Under the pieces are notes generated by a model. That model was not told the DNA's origin, ran no database searches, and was given only the letters and a program-made list of their open reading frames with translations. A stretch of DNA of 8,516 nt, taken from Methanoregula sp. GTDB taxonomy: Archaea > Halobacteriota > Methanomicrobia > Methanomicrobiales > Methanospirillaceae. Positions within the stretch are counted from its first letter, which is position 1, and each line of letters opens with the position of its first letter. Below, piece after piece: positions 1-4,779 of this stretch. The translations under genes and the position numbers were made by a program. The DNA lies in contig JAQTSH010000059.1 of assembly GCA_028711405.1 (NCBI GenBank), positions 1 through 8,516 of the forward strand. The letters are read 5' to 3'.

Positions 1-78
1 AGCGGGAAAATTGTCGATGACTGGGGGGTCCCTTTGGGTACTGTGGCGGGGGTACCGGTCATTGACTGGTGACGCGAA

Positions 79-96
79 GGTGGGGGTACCCCCACC
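79..96. repeat. Perfect 18-bp palindrome centred on GGTACC
   Basis: GGTGGGGGT followed directly by ACCCCCACC is its own reverse complement. There is no loop, so it could act as a cruciform or as a binding site for a symmetric dimer. It may also simply be two abutting inverted copies of the local G-tract repeat. Confidence 0.6.
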
Positions 97-114
97 CCCC
101 AGGAGCGCCGGACA

Positions 115-128
115 GGCACCCCCCTCCC
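115..128 (-). repeat. 14-bp repeat GGGAGGGGGGTGCC, inverted copy
   Basis: The plus strand reads GGCACCCCCCTCCC, the exact reverse complement of the copies at 216-229 and 281-294. It is preceded by ACA, and a near-copy of the same strand context (ACAGGCACCCC) recurs at 310-320. That suggests the repeat unit is longer than 14 bp but has decayed. Confidence 0.8.
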
Positions 129-215
129 TAAAAGATCGGTGGGGGGTGGGGTCTCGTTCTCATTTTGGAGCAAACAAAAACTGTGCTCTCCGACGTAAAA
201 CCCTGCCTGGAAAAC

Positions 216-229
216 GGGAGGGGGGTGCC
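216..229 (+). repeat. 14-bp repeat GGGAGGGGGGTGCC, direct copy 1
   Basis: This is an exact match to the copy at 281-294 and the inverse of 115-128. It is also the start of the longer imperfect direct repeat shared with 23-56. With the G3 at 235-237 and G6 at 247-252 it makes four G-tracts within 37 nt, so a G-quadruplex is possible, although two loops are nine bases long. Confidence 0.8.
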
Positions 230-280
230 ACCTTGGGTACCCTGGTGGGGGGTTCCCCTTCATGCACGTTGGCGAGAGGG

Positions 281-294
281 GGGAGGGGGGTGCC
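281..294 (+). repeat. 14-bp repeat GGGAGGGGGGTGCC, direct copy 2
   Basis: This is an exact copy of 216-229, lying within the near-pure purine tract 275-290. A degenerate inverted copy (GGCACCCCCTGCCC) follows at 313-326, so the two could pair as an imperfect hairpin around the A8 tract at 303-310. Confidence 0.75.
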
Positions 295-341
295 CCGGCT
301 GGAAAAAAAACAGGCACCCCCTGCCCGGTTCGGAAGGCATA

Positions 342-366
342 CCCCCCAAAGGGGGACCTTGGGGGG
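342..366. repeat. C6/G6 inverted repeat
   Basis: CCCCCCAA at 342-349 can pair with TTGGGGGG at 359-366, and a competing stem forms between the C tract at 343-347 and GGGGG at 351-355. The left arm lies in GCATACCCCCC and the right arm in GGGGGGATACCC. It lies on the side of the G-rich block nearest the dockerin relic, about 60 nt beyond that gene's stop codon, so it might serve as its 3' hairpin. There is no adjacent T-run on the minus strand. Confidence 0.4.
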
Positions 367-427
367 ATACCCTATCATGGACTCGTTAGGTTGCCGGAAG
401 TGTATACTGTATCTTTGGCGGAGAAAA

Positions 428-712
428 TCACAGTTCCGGAATCTTCTTTACCACGAAATACGCGGTCTTCTCCGTGTCTCCAATATCCACAAAGATATTC
501 GCGTTGAAGTCCCCATCAGGCACTTGGGCAGGTGCCCGGTTGACGACTATATACGCGACAAGGGAAATGTCCCTGATCTCCACCTCCCAATTATGATTGA
601 AGTCGCCCTTCGGGTAGATGGTGATGTATTTTTTCTTCACATTTGTGTTCGCGCCGCCAGCCCACCCCCCAATCTGGCAAAACCGGGAGAGTGTTCCCAT
701 CGGAAATGACAC
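428..712 (-). pseudogene. C-terminal remnant of a dockerin-domain surface protein
   Basis: Read on the minus strand, the frame ends at a TGA at 428-430 and encodes two tandem dockerin (Ca-binding F-hand) loops. With residue 1 at the ATG at 712, the first is DFNHNWEVEIRD (residues 37-48) and the second DFNANIFVDIGD (68-79). Each is followed by a short helix (LVAYIVVNR and KTAYFVVKK), and the protein ends KIPEL. In the dockerin family the loop keeps D/N at positions 1, 3, 5 and 12; all four are kept in both loops. The near-invariant glycine at position 6 is W in the first and I in the second. Archaeal extracellular proteins often end in such a pair. Here no signal peptide or upstream domain precedes it: only about 36 residues lie before the first loop, and the flavin reductase promoter begins about 30 nt further upstream. 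I infer a gene cut off by rearrangement, with the loops decaying. A short functional dockerin protein is less likely. Confidence 0.7.
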
Positions 713-741
713 GTGAAGGCATCGATCGTTTCCCGCAACAA

Positions 742-748
742 TTTTTTA
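742..748 (+). promoter_or_regulatory. TATA-like box for the flavin reductase gene
   Basis: A T6-A-T stretch (742-749) in an otherwise mixed sequence is centred about 26 nt before the ATG at 772. That is the archaeal TATA-to-start distance. No Shine-Dalgarno sequence precedes the ATG, which fits a leaderless transcript. Confidence 0.45.
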
Positions 749-771
749 TCCGGCACGCCAATGAACCCGGC

Positions 772-1344
772 ATGAAACGTTCACTTGGGGCACGCACTGT
801 TGCCTACCCCCTCCCGGTCTTTCTCGTCGGGACCTATGACAGTCAACACAGACCTGATGTGATGGCAGCCGCATGGGGTGGCATCTGCTCTTCAGACCCG
901 CCCGGCATTGCAGTCTCCATCCGCCCGTCGCGCTACACGCACAAGAACCTCATCGAAACGAAAGTGTTCACGATCAGCATTCCCTCGGTCGACCAGATGG
1001 CGGAGACAGACTTCTTCGGGATCGTCTCCGGGGCGGATACCGACAAGTTCACGAAGACCGGGCTCACTCCCGTCAGGGCAGAGCACGTTGACGCCCCCTA
1101 TGTCGAGGAATGCCCCGTTGTGCTCGAATGCCGGGTTACAAACACCGTTGAGATCGGGTCCCACACCCAATTCATCGGCGAGATTCTGGATGTGAAATGC
1201 GATGAATCTGTGTTGGGAGCAGACGGGAAGCCAGACATTGCTCTCTTAAAGGCAATCGGGTACGATCCCATCCGCATGGAATATTTTGTCACGGGCACGG
1301 TGGTCGGCAAAGCCTTCTCTGTCGGCAATAAATACCGCACCTGA
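772..1344 (+). CDS. Flavin reductase-like FMN-binding split-barrel protein
   Basis: A protein of 190 residues starting MKRSLGARTV. It resembles the flavin reductase-like family (FMN-binding split barrel) that is common in anaerobes and methanogens. Seen in order: the N-terminal strand YPLPVFLVGTYD; the segment AAAWGGICSSDPPGIAVSIR, which in this family lines the FMN site; then FFGIVSG and ECPVVLECRV in the barrel core; the HTQFIGEILDV strand; and a C-terminal VGKAFSVGNKY. Length and ends match the family. Members bind FMN and are thought to transfer electrons or reduce flavins in the cytoplasm, but the partner of this one is unknown. The frame stays open upstream to 643, with other ATGs at 643 and 706, but those residues overlap the dockerin relic and are not family-like. 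The gene stands alone, divergent from the relic and convergent with the permease. Confidence 0.9.
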   Translation: MKRSLGARTVAYPLPVFLVGTYDSQHRPDVMAAAWGGICSSDPPGIAVSIRPSRYTHKNLIETKVFTISIPSVDQMAETDFFGIVSGADTDKFTKTGLTPVRAEHVDAPYVEECPVVLECRVTNTVEIGSHTQFIGEILDVKCDESVLGADGKPDIALLKAIGYDPIRMEYFVTGTVVGKAFSVGNKYRT

Positions 1345-1386
1345 CCCATTCCTGCATAATGAGGGATTGCCCCTCCGTCATGTTCA

Positions 1387-1391
1387 TTTTT
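1387..1391 (+). terminator. T5 tract after the flavin reductase gene
   Basis: CATTTTTG lies about 42 nt past the stop codon. Archaeal transcription often ends at short T-tracts without a strong hairpin. This is a weak candidate. Confidence 0.25.
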
Positions 1392-1466
1392 GTGCGCCCA
1401 ACAACCAGGGGGCAACCTGCGTCATACACAACCGAACCTGGATGAACAGACACGTTACAGGTACAG

Positions 1467-1494
1467 TATGAAAATGCCACGAGGCATTTTCATA
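1467..1494. terminator. Perfect 12-bp-stem hairpin between convergent genes
   Basis: TATGAAAATGCC (1467-1478) and GGCATTTTCATA (1483-1494) are exact reverse complements around a four-base loop ACGA. The right arm covers the minus-strand permease stop codon (TGA, 1490-1492) and its last bases. The hairpin separates two converging genes, so it may end or stabilise transcripts from both sides. Neither strand has a clean T-run right after the stem, so it is not a textbook intrinsic terminator. Confidence 0.6.
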
Positions 1495-2701
1495 AAAACA
1501 CCCAATAGATCCCAACCTGCACGAGCGTCAGGGGTATCCCTACCTTCGCAAATTCCAGGAAGGTGAGCGTAGCACCCTCCTTCTCCGCCTGCTGGATAAT
1601 GATCACGTTACTCGCCGCCCCAAGGATCGTGAGGTTGCCCGCAATTGTGCTCCCGGCAGCAAGCGCCATGAGCTGGCTCGTCGTCCCGCCGGATTGGAGG
1701 ATCATCGGCAAAAAGAGGGCGACAAAGGGAACATTTGAGATGAACTGGCTGATCACCACGCTCGATGTAAGAATTGCCGGGACGGCAACCATCCCGCCAC
1801 CGCCCACAAACTGCTGGAAGAACCCGCTCTGCCAGATGCTCTCCATCACGACAAACATCGCGGCAAAGAAGACAAGCGTACACCAATCGATCTGCCTCGC
1901 TACGGTCAACCGCTTGCGCGAGAAGAGCAGCACAGGAAGCGCCGAAATAACCGCGATCAGCGGCAGCGGGACGAGCATGCCCCTCCCAAAAAGGGAGACA
2001 ACGATGTTGACCGCTGCAAGCAGGACAAGTATCACAAGGGAGCACTTCACAATGCGGGTGAGCTCAGTATCGGGCGTCACGTCCTCCAGCGCGCCGGAAG
2101 GACACGGGTGAAACTCCTCCGGAAAATACAGGCGCAGGAACAGGAAGGTCACGAGAAGGCAGGCAAATGTCGGGATCACAAGATACAGCCCGAATGTGAT
2201 GAAGGGTGCACCCATACCGCTGTTCACCGCAACGAGCAGGTTCTGGGGGTTACCGATAGGGCTCATCACGCTACCGGTCGTGATAGCAAACGCGAGCGCA
2301 AGGAGCAGCAGTTTCTGGGAGACCCGGAACCGGGCAGCAAGCCCCAGGACGAGCGGGGTGCCGATGATTGCGAGCGTATCGTTCATCAGGAGCGCAGACA
2401 AGATACCCATGCCAAAGAGGAGCGCGAGGACGAGCTGGTCGGTGTTCTTGGTTCTCCCAAAGAACCGGTCCGCGACAGCGAAGAGATACCCGCTCATGAC
2501 AAGCGCTTCACCGACAACAAACATGCCGAATAAAAAGAGCATCACATCCAGGTTAATTGCTCGCAGGGCATCGGTTGGCGAAATCTGCCCGGTAACGAGG
2601 ACCGCCACCGCTCCGCCGAGCATGATCTGCCAGATTTTCAGGTTGAACCTGCCCACCTGCCGGACAGCAACGAGAATGAAGACTGCCGCAAGCACCAGCA
2701 C
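1490..2701 (-). CDS. ArsB/NhaD/SLC13-type (ion transporter superfamily) permease
   Basis: A 403-residue, very hydrophobic polytopic membrane protein of the ion transporter superfamily (ArsB, NhaD, CitM, SLC13 relatives). It shows the two-fold inner repeat of this fold. The first half carries MNDTLAIIGTPLVLGLA (residues 106-122) and SPIGNPQNLLVA (147-158). The second half carries QFISNVPFVALFLP (319-332) and AGNLTILGAASNVIIIQQAE (354-373). A hydrophilic loop rich in acidic residues (about 193-216) separates the halves. It probably moves an anion or exchanges cations across the cell membrane, but the substrate cannot be read from sequence. ArsB-like arsenite export is possible, yet no arsR or arsA lies nearby. 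The start is a GTG at 2701: an in-frame stop (2717-2719) lies only five codons upstream, and no ATG lies between. No clear ribosome site precedes it. It is divergent from the GYD gene across 190 nt. Confidence 0.85.
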   Translation of the reverse strand: MLVLAAVFILVAVRQVGRFNLKIWQIMLGGAVAVLVTGQISPTDALRAINLDVMLFLFGMFVVGEALVMSGYLFAVADRFFGRTKNTDQLVLALLFGMGILSALLMNDTLAIIGTPLVLGLAARFRVSQKLLLLALAFAITTGSVMSPIGNPQNLLVAVNSGMGAPFITFGLYLVIPTFACLLVTFLFLRLYFPEEFHPCPSGALEDVTPDTELTRIVKCSLVILVLLAAVNIVVSLFGRGMLVPLPLIAVISALPVLLFSRKRLTVARQIDWCTLVFFAAMFVVMESIWQSGFFQQFVGGGGMVAVPAILTSSVVISQFISNVPFVALFLPMILQSGGTTSQLMALAAGSTIAGNLTILGAASNVIIIQQAEKEGATLTFLEFAKVGIPLTLVQVGIYWVFL

Positions 2702-2884
2702 TGCGATGTACGTGTATCAGTATCTCTGATGGGGGATGATGAGCGTTGCCCTCCGGCACAACCCCGTAGAGTCCAACGGGATGATAAGACACGGGAGATC
2801 CTGTCATATCTGACCTGATGCAAGTGGTGTATTCCCCACGCAAATCAATTGAACCTTCCTCCCACAGGGCTACTATTCGCTGAC

Positions 2885-2890
2885 GGAGGG
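2885..2890 (+). promoter_or_regulatory. Shine-Dalgarno GGAGGG for the GYD-domain gene
   Basis: GGAGGG ends one base before the ATG at 2892. The spacing is short, but no other in-frame start fits. Its presence shows that this gene has a leader, unlike several neighbours. The rest of 2702-2891 must hold promoters for both divergent genes; I see no convincing TATA box for either, only a small ATCAG/CTGAT hairpin at 2716-2730. Confidence 0.55.
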
Positions 2891-2891
2891 T

Positions 2892-3167
2892 ATGAGCGAC
2901 GCTGTAAAAACACTGGTAAAATTCAAAACCACCCTGACAAAAGAGGTTGTCGCACGGAACATGATTGACATTGAGGAGGACAAGAAATGCCAGGTCCGGT
3001 ACGTGAGCATGTACTGGACGCTCGGCAGGTACGACACGGTCGTCATCTTTGACGCACCCGATGAAAAAGTGGCGATGCAGGTGATCCTGAAACGAGCGGA
3101 CCGGATGGATATCGAGACGCTTATCGCTGTCCCGGCAGACGCGGGAAGTCCGATGGGATCAGCGTGA
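2892..3167 (+). CDS. GYD-domain protein
   Basis: A soluble protein of 91 residues with the hallmark of the GYD family (a small ferredoxin-like alpha/beta fold): the central YWTLGRYDTVVIFDAPDE, corresponding to the family core with its GRYD turn, followed by a helix (KVAMQVILKRADR) and a last strand ETLIAVP. The usual length is 90-110 residues, so it appears complete. The N-terminal part (VKTLVKFKTT...RNMIDIEEDK) is less typical: the family usually has a longer helix where a gene product adds up its K/A-rich stretch. The molecular role of GYD proteins is not established. Its head-to-head position with the permease may reflect shared control, but nothing in the sequence proves a link. Confidence 0.8.
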   Translation: MSDAVKTLVKFKTTLTKEVVARNMIDIEEDKKCQVRYVSMYWTLGRYDTVVIFDAPDEKVAMQVILKRADRMDIETLIAVPADAGSPMGSA

Positions 3168-3169
3168 CC

Positions 3170-3193
3170 GGATCATTGATCCCCTTCTATTTC
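3170..3193 (+). terminator. Short hairpin plus pyrimidine tract after the GYD gene
   Basis: GGATC (3170-3174) pairs with GATCC (3178-3182) around ATT, immediately followed by a CTTCTATTTCTT tract. It begins three bases after the stop codon. It is a plausible 3' end for the GYD transcript. The remaining gap to the lipoprotein (to about 3384) holds no believable gene. Confidence 0.4.
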
Positions 3194-3384
3194 TTCTCAT
3201 TCGATTCCGACAAAACTTCCTCTGCGGTAGATGGGGAACAGCGAACAGGATTCCGTCAAAACATTCCGGTAATCTCAAAAATTGATCCCATTACACCGGA
3301 TACACGCGGACACCGCGACGTGCGGGACCTGCCCGGCTCGGATCAGACCGGTACGGGAAAAACCTGTTCCCCTGCCGGAATTCT

Positions 3385-3392
3385 GTTATACT
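3385..3392 (+). promoter_or_regulatory. TATA-like box for the lipoprotein gene
   Basis: GTTATACT is centred about 25 nt before the ATG at 3413, and no Shine-Dalgarno motif lies between them. This spacing supports both the chosen start and a leaderless message. Confidence 0.5.
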
Positions 3393-3412
3393 CCGGTAAA
3401 GCATGGTGTAGT

Positions 3413-3904
3413 ATGCGTTTTACGGCACTCTTTGGCGTCCTGTTCATCCTTGCTTTTGGCATCCTCGCAGCCGGTTGTATCGGTTCTGCCCCGCAGTCAT
3501 CAGTCTCCACACCGGTCCCGACAGCGATACCGACAGAAAACACAACAATAACCCCCATCCCCACAACGATCCCGACCGTGCCCATCCTTCCCGGATCCAC
3601 ACAGGCGATGCCTTCGGCAACCGCAGTATCGGTCAGCGTCGAGAAAGGTGGCACCTACGCGACCACCATCATTGCGACGTTCAATGGCGGGAAAGGCATG
3701 AACCTGGTCTCAAAGATTGATGTGTCTGTCACCCATCCGGACACCTCGGTTGTATCCGGCACACTTGAGAAACCGGTAAAGGGCGCAACGCTCGAACTCG
3801 AAGGGACGAATGGCACCGACCGGGTCAGGGTCGTAGTGACGATGATGTCAGGCGACATCTATACCATTGTCGATCAGCCAATGGGATACAAGGTGCATGG
3901 CTGA
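3413..3904 (+). CDS. Secreted lipoprotein with Thr/Pro-rich linker
   Basis: A protein of 163 residues. Residues 1-22 form a lipoprotein signal: a short basic start (MRF), a hydrophobic core (ALFGVLFILAFGILA) and a lipobox-like LAAGC with the cysteine at residue 22. A low-complexity linker rich in Thr, Pro, Ser and Ile follows (about 23-70), with Asn-Thr-Thr as a possible glycosylation sequon. The rest (about 71-163) is a strand-rich domain beginning AVSVSVEKGGTYATTII, with MNLVSKIDVSVTHPD, GTNGTDRVRVVVTM and a final IVDQPMGYK. This domain pattern is familiar from secreted proteins of methanogens, but I know of no assigned function. The frame is open upstream to a GTG at 3164; those residues look non-coding and would bury the signal peptide. 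It converges on arfC. Confidence 0.8.
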   Translation: MRFTALFGVLFILAFGILAAGCIGSAPQSSVSTPVPTAIPTENTTITPIPTTIPTVPILPGSTQAMPSATAVSVSVEKGGTYATTIIATFNGGKGMNLVSKIDVSVTHPDTSVVSGTLEKPVKGATLELEGTNGTDRVRVVVTMMSGDIYTIVDQPMGYKVHG

Positions 3905-3938
3905 GGGGAGATGAACCGTCTCCTCACCGTCCCCTTTT
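3905..3938 (+). terminator. Hairpin and T4 tract between lipoprotein and arfC
   Basis: GGGGAGA (3905-3911) can pair with TCTCCTC (3919-3925), including one G-U pair, around a seven-base loop, followed by CCCCTTTT (3931-3938). It begins right after the lipoprotein stop and touches the arfC stop codon, so it may serve both converging genes. Confidence 0.4.
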
Positions 3939-4614
3939 AGCGCACGACATCCCAGTGCAGGAGAATCCCGTCATCTATACAGATGGCATCGATAAGGGCA
4001 AGGCGCGTGAACTCAGACTCCTTCACACACCCCACGCCATCCGCGAGGGTCGGGGCATCTTTCCCGCCGATGATGATGTTGCCGACAAACGTGTAGACTT
4101 CATCGACAAGCCCGGCTGCAAACAGTGCTGCGATCAGCGTTCCCCCACCTTCAACCATGACGCGCGAGATCCCCATGGTGCCGAGTTCATCCATCACGGT
4201 TGCGAGGTCAACCTCCTTCTCACCCGCGACGATAACGGTTGCACGCGTTCTCAATTGGGCAATCTGTTCCTGTTTCGCGCGACATGAAACCGCAACGACA
4301 CGCTTGCCGCTGCCTTTCGTTAAGACTGACGCATCGGGCGGAGTCCGTGCGGTACTATCAATCACCACCCGGACCGGGTGCTCATCCATGCCAGACGAGT
4401 GCCGGAGCTCCTTTAACCCGGCATCCTTGACCGTGAGCGACGGGTCATCGGCAAGCACAGTGCCGATACCGACCATCACCGCATCACATTCCGCTTTGAG
4501 CCGGTCGACGCGAAGAAAATCCTCTTTTCCTGAGATCTTCACCTGCCGCCGCTCGCGCGTGGAGAGTTTACCGTCAGCGCTCATCGCAACATTGACCACG
4601 GTCCTGGGTCGCAT
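3937..4614 (-). CDS. arfC: 2,5-diamino-6-(ribosylamino)pyrimidinone 5'-phosphate reductase
   Basis: A protein of 225 residues, the full length of the stand-alone archaeal reductase homologous to the C-terminal domain of bacterial RibD. It reduces the ribosyl group of 2,5-diamino-6-(ribosylamino)-4(3H)-pyrimidinone 5'-phosphate to ribityl with NAD(P)H, an early step of riboflavin and, in methanogens, F420 precursor synthesis. Visible family marks in order: TVVNVAMSADGKLSTR at the N terminus (substrate site); VMVGIGTVLADDPSLTV (residues 46-62); the central PVRVVIDSTARTP strand and turn; the cofactor-site segment ISRVMVEGGGTLIAALFAAGLVDE; and IIIGGKDAPTLADG near the end. No deaminase domain is present, as expected in archaea. 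The start is the ATG at 4612-4614, followed directly by RPRTVVNVAMSADGK as in relatives. It is a single gene, with no other riboflavin gene beside it. Confidence 0.92.
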   Translation of the reverse strand: MRPRTVVNVAMSADGKLSTRERRQVKISGKEDFLRVDRLKAECDAVMVGIGTVLADDPSLTVKDAGLKELRHSSGMDEHPVRVVIDSTARTPPDASVLTKGSGKRVVAVSCRAKQEQIAQLRTRATVIVAGEKEVDLATVMDELGTMGISRVMVEGGGTLIAALFAAGLVDEVYTFVGNIIIGGKDAPTLADGVGCVKESEFTRLALIDAICIDDGILLHWDVVR

Positions 4615-4636
4615 AGACGATCTTATACTTCAGCCG

Positions 4637-4643
4637 TTTTAAA
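4637..4643 (-). promoter_or_regulatory. TATA-like box for arfC
   Basis: The minus strand reads TTTAAAA here, centred about 26 nt before the arfC ATG. No ribosome-binding motif lies between, again pointing to a leaderless transcript. The box is nearly symmetric, so it could also direct transcription toward the kinase, which has its own box at 4751-4759. Confidence 0.5.
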
Positions 4644-4750
4644 TCCGCTATGCGATATGGCGAAAATCCGTTCCGGCTCCACGGTCGAACGTTCGCGCGC
4701 GGACAGTGTGCCCGGAATCCTCACAGTCAAACTGGCACTATCTTGCCAAT

Positions 4751-4759
4751 ACATAAATA
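4751..4759 (+). promoter_or_regulatory. TATA-like box for the kinase/regulator operon
   Basis: ACATAAATA is centred about 25 nt before the ATG at 4780. This helps to decide the start: the upstream in-frame ATG at 4657 would put the promoter inside the coding region. Confidence 0.55.
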
Positions 4760-4779
4760 CCAGAAACCCGAACAGCGGA

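Larger units (their letters stand above)
1..427. repeat. G-tract-rich, gene-free repeat region
   Basis: No believable gene lies here. Open frames exist on both strands, but their translations are low-complexity Gly/Pro/Trp/Arg strings forced by the base composition, they overlap one another, and none has a recognisable domain. What is visible is dense G and C tracts: G6 at 23-28, 141-146, 220-225, 247-252, 278-283 and 285-290. GGTACC occurs three times (51-56, 85-90, 236-241). A longer imperfect direct repeat runs from 23-56 to 220-256: both copies start GGGGGGT, carry TTGGGTAC in the middle and end in TGG-N-GGGGG. The purine-rich strand switches between plus and minus, giving inverted copies. 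Whether this is a degenerate mobile element, a genome-wide intergenic repeat or a structural site cannot be told from one window. Its base pattern is unlike every gene to its right. Confidence 0.75.

Noticed and set aside
160..378. Minus-strand frame of 72 codons with Pro/Gly-rich product, and overlapping plus-strand frames (165-389, 262-507)
   Set aside because: Frames in several phases are open only because G/C tracts lack stop codons. None has a believable start or fold.
1..390. CRISPR array
   Set aside because: Repeats are not evenly spaced, occur in both orientations and do not flank unique spacers of constant length; no cas gene is present.
11..709. Open frame of 232 codons on the plus strand through the G-rich region
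   Set aside because: Its translation is low-complexity at the front and then runs antisense to the dockerin frame, which has a real domain. No ribosome site and no recognisable motif.
643..771. N-terminal extension of the flavin reductase (starts at 643 or 706)
   Set aside because: The family begins at MKRSLGAR, the TATA-like box at 742-748 lies inside the extension, and the added residues overlap the dockerin relic.
1563..2111. Long plus-strand frames opposite the permease (also 2108-2533 and 2196-2729)
   Set aside because: They are antisense shadows of the permease, whose translation has clear helices and family motifs.
1490..2701. Arsenite resistance operon
   Set aside because: The permease is ArsB-related only at the superfamily level, and no ArsR, ArsA, ArsC or ArsM gene is nearby.
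3164..3412. N-terminal extension of the lipoprotein from a GTG overlapping the GYD stop
   Set aside because: It would place 83 non-family residues before a clear signal peptide and lipobox, and it covers the probable GYD terminator and the lipoprotein promoter.
4657..4779. N-terminal extension of the histidine kinase from the ATG at 4657
   Set aside because: The residues resemble no domain, and the TATA-like box at 4751-4759 sits exactly 25 nt before the ATG at 4780, where the PAS domain begins.
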